Source: Blasia pusilla (taxonomy: Eukaryota > Marchantiophyta > Marchantiopsida > Blasiales). Taken from it: a stretch of 64,000 nt of DNA. Location of the stretch: assembly GCA_050084515.1 (NCBI GenBank), contig CM114271.1:62124001-62188000 (forward strand). The letters run 5' to 3'. The position numbers and the translations under genes are program-made. Shown piece by piece: positions 10,565 through 22,076 of the stretch (position 1 is the stretch's first letter; every line of letters begins with the position of its first letter). The notes under the pieces were generated by a model, which saw only the letters and a program-made list of their open reading frames with translations, was not told the DNA's origin and made no database searches.

Positions 10565-12600
10565 GCTCCAACAAAAAATCGTTGCTTAAATTTCCTGGGT
10601 GTGCCCTTTAGATCACGCAATCGATGGATGTGTGGCAGGGGATTTGTGTCTAGGCATATGCCTCTAAACTCTCGATTTATTGTCTCACTCGCAGTATGAA
10701 TACCTGTACTCGCGTGAAAGTTCGACGGATCAGTTCTCAGATCAAGGCAGTGACAGTGATACCGACTTCTACTTCCTCTCCATGTGGGCGTGTGAGCGCG
10801 AGCATGAGATGTATATTAGCTATAGGAGTAGGCAGATCTTTGGGTGTTCCATTTGCAATTAATATACACGCAGATGCTCTGCTGGTGAGACATGACCAAT
10901 TATAATGACCGTCGTAGTACGTGAGACCCGTCAGTCAGGCGCAGGATGCTGTGCAGGTGATGGACGACGTATGACCAGAATTTGTCCACCCCTGAACTAG
11001 AATTCGTCTCTATGTTGATGTCAATTGGAAACACAGGACATGAATAAAAGAAGATGCGGGAACCCATCGGGAGGTGTCAATTGCGTGACATTGTTCTGCC
11101 TTGATCTCAACTCCTCCAAATTTCTCATGGATTTCATCATCACCCATGAGACGGTACGCGCTGCCGTTCTTCTGAAATGAAGACATGTCACTTCTTCCAA
11201 TTCCAACCACTGGACCCCGTCGACTGACCGACCAGCCTGCGGATGCTGTTCCCTCACCTCTGACCAGATTTGCCTTGTTCAGTCTACCTCCAGTTTGTTT
11301 GCTCTCTTTCTCCTTCAATTCCTCGTCTGATGGGCTTTTCACTGCCTAATCTATTCAGCGTGCGACATGAAGACCCGGGGGATTCGTTGCTTCGTACAGC
11401 TCTTCGGTGCCGGTCATGTTCTCAATCTCAAACCTTCTAGAGACCAACTCCCTGACTGACGATAGTATCATGAGAGGAGCGTGAACTGAGAGGACTGCAT
11501 AGATTTTTTGCACGCCTGATTGACTCATGACGAGCGTGCTTCCAGAATTGTGACCGTGTGGCGTGACCCGAACCCGAGCTGCATGCAATCTCGTCTTCCA
11601 AAACACAACTGTGGTGAAAAAGCTATCTGAAACCTCGCACACCCCTCCAGTTGTTTTGTTCTCCCGCACCAAGCGCACGCTCGGCTTTGCCAAACTTACA
11701 TGGCTCGCACGCTACGATTACGAAAGGACAACTGCTGAGCCGCGTCGGAAGAGAGTTGTTCTCGCGCGAGAGAAAACGCAGACTCAAACTTACAAGGATA
11801 GAAGGAGATGTTAGGGATCATTTCTGTCAGCTTTCACACATGACGCGCGCCAGCATTCTCGTTTTTCTGTTCTCGCTTTCAGAGCATGCGGTTCAAAGCT
11901 ATCCGACGGGGGTTGCTCCGATGGCCTCCCGTAGACGCCATACAATAATAAATATGGTTCTCCCAAGCCATTTTAAGACATGGAATTCAATTAAGGGAAG
12001 TAAAATCTGATGCGTTCTAAAATTTAAATACACGTTAATATTTGTCGGCTGGTATTTGTCTCATGAGAGATATGGATGTCCTCTTTTTTAAGTTGGAAAT
12101 CCTATTGGTACAAAGGTATCCACATTCAGCGATGTGCACATGGAGGAGAGCAAATGTCTACTTCAAGATACCCAATTGGGCAAGAGCAATCATATGTTCA
12201 ACCTTTAACGACCCCATAAATTTATAGTTGCCAAGTTTACATAGTTTTTTCATGAGTTAGCTTTCATCTATGGAGAGATGTATAGATCTTATATGCTCTA
12301 ACATGAAATCATATGTTGAAACATGTGACCATTGGCTTTGATGATGCATTCACAATTGATCGAAAGCCTTATTATGATTCGACCCCAATAATGAATCAAA
12401 GATCCCTAGTCTACCACAATCCAAATTACAACCAAATCTTTGCGGGATCTTGTAATCAAGGATCTACGGTTGTCATTTCACATAGCAAAGGTGGGTCTTT
12501 GGTCCTTCCATGCTATAAAATTTGCAGCATGAAAACACCAAGGGCAGTCCTTTGGTGGTAGAAGGACTATAGCCGCTTCAAATTTTATTACAGAATTGTT
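10565..12600. other. Upstream region of the TPD1-like gene with unrecognised open frames
   Basis: Presumably contains the promoter and 5' leader of the minus-strand TPD1-like gene. Two minus-strand frames at 11693-11355 and 11342-11010 lie in the same reading frame, separated only by two stops (together about 220 codons). Neither matches a family I know, so they may be a broken exon or chance. A plus-strand frame at 12313-12561 (82 codons) is also unrecognised. Confidence 0.35.
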
Positions 12601-14900
12601 GCTATGCGATCATCTTTCCATTTACCCGCAAGTTTAGACAAAGGGGAAGGAATTTCCCACAAAGCCCCTTGAGCCAATGTCGGATATCAGTACAACATGC
12701 TCGAAAATGGATGAAATTTACAATCTGTTTCATCGGATCAAGTATGTGACCATCGGCCTAGGACAAGTGGGACCTTGCGCCATAGTCTCCATGGGGGACG
12801 GGCCTTTTTGTTGCCACCACGACGGCTGTCGTATGATCCAATTGTGATTCAAAGGACTCCCATTCTATCTAGTTTGTCACGTCTTTTAGGATAGATCGGT
12901 GGGATCTAATAGTGCGCCTTCATGAGTAGTGGAGGACAGGCCCAGTAGGTCGAGGGTGACCTGCTGAGGCCCTTGGAAACCTGAGATAACTGGTTTCCCC
13001 TTCGTTTCGGCTCATTTGGAGCCATATTGAGGAACTTACTATTTTAGGTAAATACCATTTTGAGTATATGATCGACTTACTATTTTTGGTAAGTGGCCCT
13101 TGACCTCCTACATCAGGTCAAGAGCCAAGGAGGTGACTTGGGAGAATAGATTACCATGGAGAGAGCTTGGGAGAGGGGAGGGGTATACCTCAAGGAGAGA
13201 GAGCTTGAGAGCTCATTCTCTCTTTGTTGAACCTCTTGGCATGAGGCGGCGGAGCTATGGTACCTTGCCTTGTGAGTGTAACCCAAGCCTCTCATTAGGA
13301 GAGTGGGTTTGGTTTGACATGAGAGAGAGTGCACACCTTTGAGAGCTATGGTGTGAGATGGTGGAGAGAGAGATTGGATCTTACTTTACAAAGAGAGAAT
13401 GAGAGAATGAGAAAGTGAGAGAGCTTCATGGGGGAGCTCGCTGGTCACTCGCTGTTTTTGCAGGTTGGGGACTATGTTCCCCGTTCAGCGGTTCATGGGA
13501 GTGCTCACCGGAGCAAGGGCTGCTTTCATTACTCTTTGCATTTGCCGATTTTTCGTGTGGAAGAGTGGCGCGCGGAAGCGCTGCCCAATTTCTGATAGGG
13601 ATTGAGTATGGGGGCGGGTTGCCCCATGCTGGTGCTCTCGGGAGCACCATGTAGCTTGCTGATTTGTATTTTTACAGATGTTACATTTTCGTTGGGAGAA
13701 ATCAGCGCGGGAGCGCTGCCGAATTTTGTGTTGGAGAAAGAGACATTGGGTTTTGCGACAGTCCCCGTCAGTTTTTATTAAAATTTCCGATTCTAAATAT
13801 TTTTTTCATGGTAGCGTAGATCGTGAAGCTCTACACGTTGTGCAACAAATAGTGCACAATTTGGAGTTGCGAGCAAAAAGTTATGGGCAATCTTGTAAAG
13901 CTGCCATTGCTAGGCGATTTTTAGGGTTAAATCGTGCAAACCCTAAATCAGCCGCCACACCGGCGGCGGCCGTCGCCATCATAGTCACCTTCAACGGTCG
14001 ACGGTCAACCGTCACCGTCATCGGTCGGACGTCACCATCAACGGTCAACCGTCACTGTCAAGGGTCCACCGTCCATTGTCCACCCTTTGGGTGCCATTGC
14101 CGCCATTACGGAGTGGAGGGTCTTCCATGACATTCGTTGATTCCTTGACTTGCGTCGCCACCACGTACTTTGTTTTGGCCGCCACCGTCATCACAGTTTC
14201 TTCATCAACCAGTGAAGGCATATGACCTCCGGTTATGGTGTTTGAGTTTTGATTTCATGCTGCTATGTTGTGATTGGTAGCCGCTCGACGACGATCGAGT
14301 ATCGTGCCGTGACGCCCGTAGCTGCAACGCGCCGCCGATTGCCGCGCCGTGCCGCTCGTGGCCGCACTGCACCATCTCGATCGCGGAGCCGCACCGTCAT
14401 TGTGGAGCAGAGTGTGGGATTATTATTGATTGAGGAGGGTATGCCGCCGAGTGCCGCATCCCACCATCGAGGGTCGTGCCGTTCGTAGCCGTTCCGTGCC
14501 GCCTGCAACGCCGCACCGTTCCGCTGGGACCGCACTGTCTATCGAGGAGTTTTGAGCAGCATCAGTACGGGAGGAGTATGACTTGCTGATTGGAGGAGTT
14601 GTCTCCACGATTGAGTTGGGGTCGAGATTTGCAGTTGCTGAGGAGCGACATCGACATGTGTTCAGGTTACCCATTCTGGTCCTTTACCCTGCACGTGTGA
14701 GGGATTCTGGGATTTATTTGGGGATATTGGGTGTGTGGATGCTGAGAGCATCATTTATGTATGTGGTTTAGGGGACATAGACCTATGTGGGATGTCCGGA
14801 GTTGAGGGTAGGTTGTCGATGAGATGATAGCCTGGTCGATTTGCCGCACCACGCCGCGTGTTGCCGCACGTTACACGTCTCGGGGAGAGAGAGTGTAGAT
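12601..14900 (+). other. Probable 5' leader of the gypsy-type element
   Basis: No gene is recognised. The stretch is G-rich with simple motifs: GAGAGAG tracts near 13190-13420, and a run at 13960-14100 of short diverged units built around CGGTCAACCGTCA and CCGTCATCGGTCGG. It leads directly into gag of the retrotransposon. I looked for a copy of it after the PHD finger as a long terminal repeat and found none, so the left boundary is unknown. Confidence 0.4.
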
Positions 14901-15055
14901 CGAGTGCCGCATGCTTGGGATGAGTGATTGAGGGATTCCTCACGAGGTTCAGAGTGATCGGGTGAGAGGGGCACGAGGGTCATCACGGAGTCTGTTCAGG
15001 ACTTTGAGAGGCGAGGTGGTGAACCCGAGAGTAGCTCTATAGGTTTTACGCGGAG

Positions 15056-16285
15056 TGGCGCGAGGTTTCTAGGGTCTCCACGTGAGGGACCACCTCGACC
15101 TCCTTCTGTGTCATCGTCAGACGAGGGGGAGGGTGTAGAGGAGTTTGTGAGCACATCGCCACACATTGTGAGTGGTCCTACCGGTTGGGCGTCTGAGATG
15201 GGACGACCGGGGTAGAGGACCGCGTAGGTTTTCAGGTGCAGTAGGCACGATTGAGTTGCACGATTTTATAGCAGAGTTTAGGAGTTGGTGCGACTCCCAG
15301 CGGGCCAGGAACTCTAGAGAGTTCAACCCGTTTACAGCATGGAACGGTATGTTCCAGCATTTAGAGGGGGCGCCCATGGACGATTACCATGAGTTCTCTC
15401 ACAGATATGCATGTGAGATCGAGGCGTGGAGGCTCTACTATGATCCACATTATGTGTCATGGACGGAGCGGTTCCCAGATGAGGAGGAGGAGTCAGGAGA
15501 GGCTACTGCCTCTTCCACTAGTGACGTTTAAGGAGGGGTCACTTGCATGGGAGCAGTTGCACCGTCTAGTCGGGTTCGTCCCAGGTTCAACCATGTGGTT
15601 GAGTTCTTTGCTGAGTTGAGGGCGAGCTACCAGGGGGTATGGACGGAGAAGTTGCGGAGCATCCACGACTTCCAGAGGCGCTCGGGTGAGAGTTTGCGTG
15701 AGGCTCACACTCGCTTGCGCCGGTTGATCAACGTCACTCAGGGGGTGACAGAGGCTCAGGCTATCCAGTCATGGTATGCGATCTTTGGACCGGACCTGCG
15801 GACGGGGTGGGGGGGTGCTTCTTATGAACACCTCCCCTACGTTGAGAGATGTTTTTAGGACCGCCGAGAACATTGAGCGCAACATGGCGGAGGAGAGCGT
15901 AGCCACCATGGGTTGTGGGCGAGAGCAGTCACGATTGTCTGCACCACCTGTGCAGCAACGTGGACTCCAAGATAGGTCGACAGTGGCACCACGAGCTCAG
16001 GGAGGATACCGAGAGGCCATGCCACAGAGACCTGCACCTTCATATGCGGCCCAGCAGGAGCCGCCTACTATTACTTGTTGGTCATGTGGTGGAGCCCATC
16101 ATCGGCCAGCGATTGCACTCGTCGGGGTCATGGGCGTGTGCCTCAAAGATGGAGGAGGAGATGGTCTTTGCACCAGGAGGTTATCGTGTGACTATTGTCG
16201 AGGTATGGTCATACACGCACCAGGTGTTTTAGTTTACATCCTGAGTTACGCCTGGACCGAGGCGAGAGGGCACCAGAGCGAGTAG
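15056..16285 (+). pseudogene. Gag region (capsid and CCHC knuckle), broken
   Basis: From 15056 one frame stays largely open, starting with a Ser/Pro/acidic stretch (RPPSVSSSDEGEGVEEF). The capsid-like part at 15172-15858 has one in-frame TAA at 15529 and contains LRSIHDFQRRSGESLREA and RLRRLINVTQGVTEAQAIQS, which resembles the retrotransposon gag pattern of a Q-x-x-x-E-S-x-x-E-x-x-x-R helix. After a shift to 15776-16285 there is AENIERNM, then a zinc knuckle CWSCGGAHHRP whose last Cys (DCTRRGHG) lies in the neighbouring frame. With that one-base slip undone in reading only, the spacing is C-x2-C-x4-H-x4-C. The element's RNA-binding structural protein is therefore recognisable but not intact. 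Confidence 0.7.
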
Positions 16286-16317
16286 GCGGGTCCGGGTGGG
16301 CCTAGAGATCGTGCTCG

Positions 16318-16593
16318 GTGGTCTGTTGGGGACGAGGAGCTCGAGTTGCCCAACAGGGTGGTGGAGCTGCCCGTGGAGGAGGTAGAGTACCACCACCTAG
16401 ACGCGCCGAGGGAGATGCCGGACGTGAGGCTGGGATGGCTGCTCAGATACAACAACTACAGGAGCAGATTGCCGCTATGGCATTGAGGTTACCCGATGCC
16501 GGATCCGTGGCATCGACATCATATGGAGCAGCTAGAGATCTGGAGGATCCTGGATGGATGTGCAGTGTTGCCCAAATGGAGGCCGCCGGTTGA
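16318..16593 (+). pseudogene. Spacer with a short coiled coil after gag
   Basis: An open piece of 91 codons is rich in Gly and Arg, followed by AAQIQQLQEQIAAMALRLP, which looks like a short amphipathic coiled coil. Such segments are common around the gag-pol junction, but no specific function can be assigned. Confidence 0.4.
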
Positions 16594-16679
16594 TTTGTGA
16601 CGCAGCGTGGAGCGCCGCAGAGTTGGATCCACAGTGAGGGGAAGCCAGTAGACAGACTAGGCTTCCTCAATCTTTCACG

Positions 16680-17291
16680 TTGTCCGAAGCGATGAGGACC
16701 CCATCGATGGGTCCTCATCAAAGTTCTTGGAGATTTGGTAATGTTGTTGGTGTGCAAGCACGGAGGGCGATGGGAGAAGTGAGTGCGACGACTCCTATTG
16801 TTGATGCTCAAGAGGGGCATGTGTCGAGCACGTTGTTGGGGGCGGCCACCGTTGTGTACCGCACTCCTTTATTTTCTGCTTCCGATGTTGTGACGTTGGG
16901 AGGTACGCCCGCCGAGGCTTTTCGGCTGGCCGCTTCACTATGTGAGCGCGGAGTTGGAGTTCTGCATCACGTTGAGGTGATTGCAGAGGAGGTGATGGAC
17001 CTGCCCTTGAGCGGATGCTCGGGCCGTCCACGTCGATTCATGGCGGTCATGGTCGCTAGGATGGCGGAGATGCCCGCTAGACCCGCGATAGAGCGTGACA
17101 TGGCTTCTCCTGGTGTTGTGTTGCTGGATAATCGAGGAGAGGTCTTCCAGTTGGTGAGTCCTGGAGGTAGAGCTTTTAGTCCGCAGCGCGTCTTGTTGGA
17201 TTCAGGAGCGCAACCCTTGATGTTGGGGAAAGCGTCATTTAGAGGATTGGGCTTGACGAGCCGATGTGGAGTGTTGTCCATTTCGATCTGA
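16680..17291 (+). pseudogene. Retropepsin-type aspartic protease
   Basis: An open frame of 203 codons ends in QRVLLDSGAQPLMLGK, with the active-site DSG at 17199-17207. DSGA followed by a hydrophobic strand is the retropepsin signature seen in gypsy-type pol. The upstream part (PLSGCSGRPRRFMAVMVARM) is probably linker or the first protease strands. The frame breaks at 17291 in the strand that should follow (SLGG- or TSLGG-like sequence appears in another frame at about 17290). It would have processed the polyprotein. It sits directly before the methyltransferase part. Confidence 0.72.
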
Positions 17292-17299
17292 GACATCCT

Positions 17300-17900
17300 T
17301 GGGTGGAGCGAGTACCACCACAATATATCACCCGGCAGGAGGTCGTGGTGAGGATTCGCCGGGACATCCTGAGATGAGTCGTGGTGCGCACCAAAGCGAT
17401 AGTGGCCCGATCTTTGAGTCCTCGACGTCTTGGTTGGTGGAGCGATGTTATACCCGATGGGGTTTTCCCTGGATTACTTGGGAGGAGTCGGCGTCCCTGA
17501 GACAGGATGGCGATCGGTGATGGGCGCCTTAGCTCATTACCCGTTCGATTCACAGTGCGATGATCGAGCAGCGGCTAGGAGAGATGGCGACCTTAGCAAA
17601 GATTTAGCGGTGCCATCACTTGGCCTAGTGATTTGATTGAGGGACATGTCCATGCAGAGGATACTCGTTCGACATTTCTATGGAGAGGAGTGTTATGGTA
17701 GCTGCATCATTCCGTGGAGGAGAGGTGCATTTGTGGGGCTCGGACCGAGGAGCTTCAACGATTGGCGAGATGGGCACGTGCGGACAGCGTGGAGCGAGGC
17801 GTTTGCACCAGGCGTGGCGGGTGCGAGGAACCCGAGGTAGCGGGGAGTGCTACGATGACACCCTTGGATACTACACCCATTGTGTGGTGTACCCGGAGGA
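17300..17900 (+). pseudogene. Linker between protease and methyltransferase
   Basis: Broken open pieces at 17266-17520, 17430-17636 and 17637-17840 continue the polyprotein in shifting frames. The segment AMLYPMGFSLDYLGGVG resembles the end of gypsy-type protease domains (a hydrophobic ILG-x-x-x-LYPLG-like strand). No other domain is recognised. Confidence 0.45.
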
Positions 17901-17904
17901 GGAT

Positions 17905-18840
17905 ATTCGAGTGTTAGATCTCTTTGGAGGGATTAGCACCGGGTTAGCTCTTTTTTTGCAGCAGAGAGTGCGAAATCTAAGATACTTGTATGTGGAGAGT
18001 GATGATGTTGCGAGGCGCGTCTCACTACGACATGTGGCGCAATTACACCTCACGTTTTCCCGACTTATTATCTGCGTCCAGATAGGGTACGAGTTCCTTA
18101 CCGAGGGATATTTTGTTGTTGGGAGCGCAAGACTTAGAGCGGGTAGGGACCATTGATTTGGTCATTTCGGTTGGCCATGTCGGGGCCAATCGAGTCTTGG
18201 AGCGAGGCAGCGGGTTGGTCGACACTCGGTCCAGGTTGTTTTGGGAGATGTTGAGGGTCTTCGGCGATTGCTGAGCACCGGTCTCGTTCTCCGGCCTACA
18301 TTCGGAGAATGTGCCGATCTTAGAGACTCCATGTCACGGGTCGTGACGAGTGCTCATCAGTGCGTGCACGATCGCCCAGCAGTGTTCTTGGATGCGGCGA
18401 GTGTAGGTTCTAGAGCCCATCGCCCGCGTCTATGGTGGACCAACTTGGTGCCCCATGCGGTGTTATGGAGGGCGTATCAGAGTGGAGCGCCCCTCCCTTT
18501 GTTAGTGGATTCCATTTCGGATCCAGTCGCCGATCACGAGCGGTGAGGCATGATGATCGACCACCGCTGACTATGGTCAACAGAGTAGGCAGGCCGCGGG
18601 CAGCCCTGCCCACGTTTGTGAGTTTTCCCGCTTCCTATGCATACAAGGAGGCCGGTCCTGGCTTGGTTTGGGATAACCAGGTTCAGCGGTTGGTGGAGCC
18701 CAACGCCGATGAGAGAGAGCAAGCGATGGGATTTCCCACAAGAGTGACGGCAGTACCATCAGTGTCAGAGGCATCACGACGCCATGTCTTGGGTCAGGCG
18801 ATGGACCTGAACTGCTTGACATGGATCCTCAGCTTGGGAG
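17905..18840 (+). pseudogene. C5-cytosine DNA methyltransferase domain, DNMT3-like (broken)
   Basis: The conserved motifs appear in the usual unpermuted order. Motif I is VLDLFGGISTGLALFLQ (17911 on), followed by RYLYVESDDVARRV. IDLVIS (18152-18169) leads into the catalytic-loop motif IV, GWPCRGQS (18169-18192, Cys at 18178-18180), with Arg where PCQ is usual. Then come RGSGLVDTRSRLFWEMLRV (18203 on), motif VI ENVPILETP (ENV at 18305-18313), motif VIII SVGSRAHRPRLWWTNL (about 18400-18447), ADEREQAMGFPTRV (about 18700) and RRHVLGQAMDLN (about 18778, motif X). The GL..G/TRSRLFWE pattern and the SRAHRPRLWW block resemble DNMT3 and not CMT or MET1; DRM enzymes have a permuted order. At least three one-base slips separate the motifs. 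An active copy would methylate cytosine in DNA. Confidence 0.85.
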
Positions 18841-19180
18841 TGGCTGAGCAGCGTCGTATGAGATCGCGACAGATCACAACGGTTGCGTTGGTGAGCCCCA
18901 TGCCTATCGAGACGGTGGAGGCAGTGGCTGGGGGCGAGACCCGAGGAGATCTATGCACCATGGGAGATCGGGAGAGACATCCTTGGACTTCTTGGGATGT
19001 TTTGAAGGTACGCAAGGAGATGATAGCCACAAAGATCGGCGTGGTTTCGGCACCTTTGCACGTGGAGGAGATGAGAGTTTGCGATTGGTCAGAGGAGAGC
19101 GGCCGAGTGTTGTTGTTCGAGACGGGGTTGCACCATAGCAACCACAGATACCCGCGTCGGAGAGTCCTATTGTAGTCACG
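18841..19180 (+). pseudogene. Linker between methyltransferase and reverse transcriptase
   Basis: The frame open from 18432 continues to 19175 without a recognised domain. It contains DIRKEMIATKIGVV-like and HVEEMRVCDWSEESGRV segments, and probably joins the methyltransferase to the RT in the polyprotein. Confidence 0.45.
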
Positions 19181-19980
19181 ATGGAGACTTGGGAGCCAGA
19201 TATGGGCCCTAAGTTGACAAGAGGAGAGCGGCGCCGAATACATCAGTTCCTCAGGAGTTATAGGAGCTGCTTTGTGTTTAGCATGGAGGATTTGGGTACG
19301 CTGAAGGGACCGGGATCCGCATTGAGTTGTCGAGTGATATGCCGATCTTCCGGCGACCCTACAGTGTCTGATGATATGGAGAGGGCTCGATTGAGTAGGA
19401 GCCAAGACTTGGTCGGAGCGGGACTAGTGGAGATGTCGCATGGGGAGTATGCATCCGCCCGCTGTCATGCCCGCCAAGAAGGATGTGCATGGCAACCGGA
19501 CGGATAGGCGGATGTGTGGGGATTACCGACCTATCGATCGGCGCAGACGAAGTCCGATAGGTATGCCATGCCCACCCCTGAGAGATCTTTGATGCGATTG
19601 GTCACGCAAAGGTCTTGATTCATTGATTTATGAGTGGATACCATCGGTGCCTATCGATTGGAGGACAGCGAAGAAGACGGCATTTTGGGGCATCGATCCT
19701 CGCGGGAAGGATTGTTTGTACCAAAGTGGCGGTTCTTACCATTTGGTTAAAGAACGCCCGGCTGAGTTTTGAGGGTCATGGATAGGATCTTGGCTGGTCC
19801 GGATTGTGCTAGGTGTTATATTGATGACATCGTAGTCTTTAGCACCACGGTTGAGGAGCATGAGCAACATCTAGAGGAGGTGTTTGACGATTGCAATTAC
19901 ATGGGCTCAAGCTACATCCAGGCAAGTGCAAATTCTTCTCGACCAGATTGAGTACTTGGGTCATACGATATACCCAAGGA
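19181..19980 (+). pseudogene. Gypsy-type reverse transcriptase (broken)
   Basis: Pieces in several frames give a typical gypsy RT: LTRGERRRIHQFLRSY (about 19215), a polyprotein-start segment near 19330-19400, VMPAKKDVHGNRTD-like sequence (about 19465), CGDYRPI (about 19520), a KVFSTLDL-equivalent region (about 19610), LPFGLKNAPAEFQRVMDRI (about 19735-19790) and the catalytic YIDD at 19817-19828, followed by IVVFSTTVEEHEQHLEEVF. It would copy element RNA to DNA. The catalytic Asp pair is intact, but the frames are not. Confidence 0.82.
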
Positions 19981-20199
19981 GCCTTGGTGTTCAGCAGACG
20001 AAGGTAGAGGCTATCTCACGCATTCCACGCCCTGGATGTGAGCCGTGTTCGCGCATTCATGGGATTGGCGAACTTCTATCGGCGATACGTCAAGGGATTG
20101 ATTCGATTATGGCGGCTGACCTTGCTCACCAAGGTGGATCACGAGTGGCACTCGGGGGGATGAGCAGGAGCGAGCATTTCGAGTTGCTCAGGACAGGTT

Positions 20200-20610
20200 G
20201 GCGTCCGCACCCATCTTGAGGAGACCGATCGGGGCGTCCTTTCGATTACGCAGTTGGAGCATGTTGGGGCTTAGAGCGGTGCTCACCCAAAGCATGATGA
20301 TGAGGGTAGAGAGTTTGTGGTGGCTTATGCTAGCCGCTCGAACAACGCCGTGGTTTGGCACGGCTCGTATGAGGGTGAGTGCTTGGCTCCGGTGTGGGCT
20401 GTCGCGCATTTCAGGTGTTACTTATTCGGCAACCCCTTTACCATCATCACTGATCATCAACCACTGAAGTGGTTGATGGAGTCCACAAGCTTACTGAGGA
20501 AGCTTGCGAGATGGGCTCTGTTGTTGCGGGAGTATGATTTTCAGGTGGTACATAGACCTGGAACGCTCAACCAGGATGCATATGGGTTGAGTCGTAACCC
20601 ATGCCCGAGT
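20200..20610 (+). pseudogene. RNase H domain
   Basis: The open frame at 20317-20817 carries the gypsy RNase H pattern: VVAYASRSNNAV, YEGECLAPVWAVAHFRCYLFG, FTIITDHQPLKWLME with its conserved Asp-His, RKLARWALLLREYDFQVVHRPG and NQDAYGLSRNP, where NxxADxLSR is usual. It removes the RNA strand during reverse transcription. The region downstream to 20817 is acidic linker. Confidence 0.82.
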
Positions 20611-20969
20611 CAGCGAGATGCGACTGGAGCTCGATGGCATGGAGAGAGTGATGAGGAGTCGGTGCCAGGATGGCACGCGCGTCGGCCCCTATTTAGGCAT
20701 GTTGGCTATGGAGAGCGAGTGTGGAGACTTCGATGGCGAGGTCTAGTGGAGAGTCTTTGGATCCCGAGGCCAGTGAGGACACGACAAGTGGCCGAGATAT
20801 TCATGATGATGGAGTAGTCTTAGAGTACCTTCGTACTGGCAGCCTTGCGAGCACCATGGATGCTAGAGAGCGGGATCGGATCCTACAAATGGGCCGAGGC
20901 GGTTCCGTTGGGAGGGGACACATGTTTTGAGGGTTTGGGAGGATGGCGAGTACGTGTAGTGCCGCATCT

Positions 20970-22060
20970 TTGCTGAGAGCATGACTAGTGCAGCATGCCC
21001 ACGAGGAGTTGGGTCACTTTGGGGTGAAGCGGGACGTATAGCTTGCTCGATTCAGTATTGGTGGCGAGGCATGACCGGCGTTCAGCGATTTGTTGCAGGT
21101 GCATGGTGTGTGATCAGTCCGAGCATCGTTCAATGCTCCGACTCACGATTGCATCCATTACCGATCATGGGCTTAGGGTATAGATGGAGTTTGGATTTTG
21201 CGGGACCTTTGCCCTTGACGGAGCGTCACGATCGTTATGTGTTGGTGATGGTCGAGCACTTCTCGAAGTGGATCGAGTTGGTTTCATTGCTTGACAAAGC
21301 AAGTGAGGGAGTAGCTTATGCCTTCCTTGACATGAGTCTTTGAGTCATTATGGCGCACCGGTTGAGGTGTTGAGACCAGGGTACCGAAGTTTGCGGTGAG
21401 TTCAGGCCTTGTGTGATCGGCGCCGATCGACCACCGCCGACGACAGCGAGATCATCCCGAGGCGGATGGATTAGCGGAGAGAGTTGTGCGGCGATGAAGA
21501 GGGGTTTACGCAAGTATGGCTTGCAGAGAGGTCACCTAGGAGATTGGGACCTCCGTTTCCATGGTTGGCGATGGGATCTGATTCAGCGAGGCATCCTTAG
21601 CGTCTTTTTCACCGTATTTGCTACTTTATGGCGAGAGCCGATTTACTGCGGCCATTCGTCAAGATCTTTGGTGAGGTTTGAACCTTGATGACCCGGATGT
21701 ATGGGTGCGAGCATGTTCGGAGGGCTGAGTTATTTCGAGAGTGATGCCCATGGCGTTCGAGAACTTGGCGATTGCACAGCATCGGGATACGTTGAGGTAT
21801 GCGACTATTCAAGGTGGTGGTTATCGACCAACTATCCGGAGGTTTCATCAGGGAGATTATGTCTATTTGCAGCAGACGGCACCGATGACGTTGGATGTGA
21901 GTGCAGGGCGCACTATCCTGAGAGTGCGTGACATTTTGCCATCGGGTGTTCTCTTGCTGGAGGGACGCGATGGTATGGTATGGAAGGACCATGTGCGTAA
22001 TTGTGCGCCATGTCACCTTCCTAACATTGATGGTACAGTAGATCCGAGCTTAGCTGTAGT
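20970..22060 (+). pseudogene. Integrase (broken)
   Basis: The zinc-binding start is visible as HEELGHFGVKR-type sequence near 20996-21030. The catalytic core gives GYRWSLDFAGPLPLTERHDR and VLVMVEHFSKWIELVSL (21178-21290). After further breaks, HPEADGLAERVVR-type sequence carrying the third catalytic position lies near 21450-21490, and RGLRKYGL follows. The C-terminal part in frame 21741-22217 reads RDTLRYATIQGGGYRP, GDYVYLQQTAPMTLDV and LLEGRDGMVWKDHVRNCAPC, the GPY/F-like or SH3-like tail of gypsy integrases. It would insert the DNA copy. The same open frame runs without a break into the PHD finger. Confidence 0.78.
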
Positions 22061-22076
22061 TCCTGCAGTCTTGCGT

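Noticed and set aside
12600-14900. Possible 5' LTR of the gypsy-type element
   Set aside because: I compared it by eye with 22218-22850 and found no matching long repeat, no TG...CA pair and no tRNA-matching primer site.
17905-18840. A host methyltransferase gene interrupted by transposons
   Set aside because: It lies in element order between protease and RT, on the same strand, with the same composition and decay. No host-type introns or regulatory domains (BAH, UBA, ADD) are visible.
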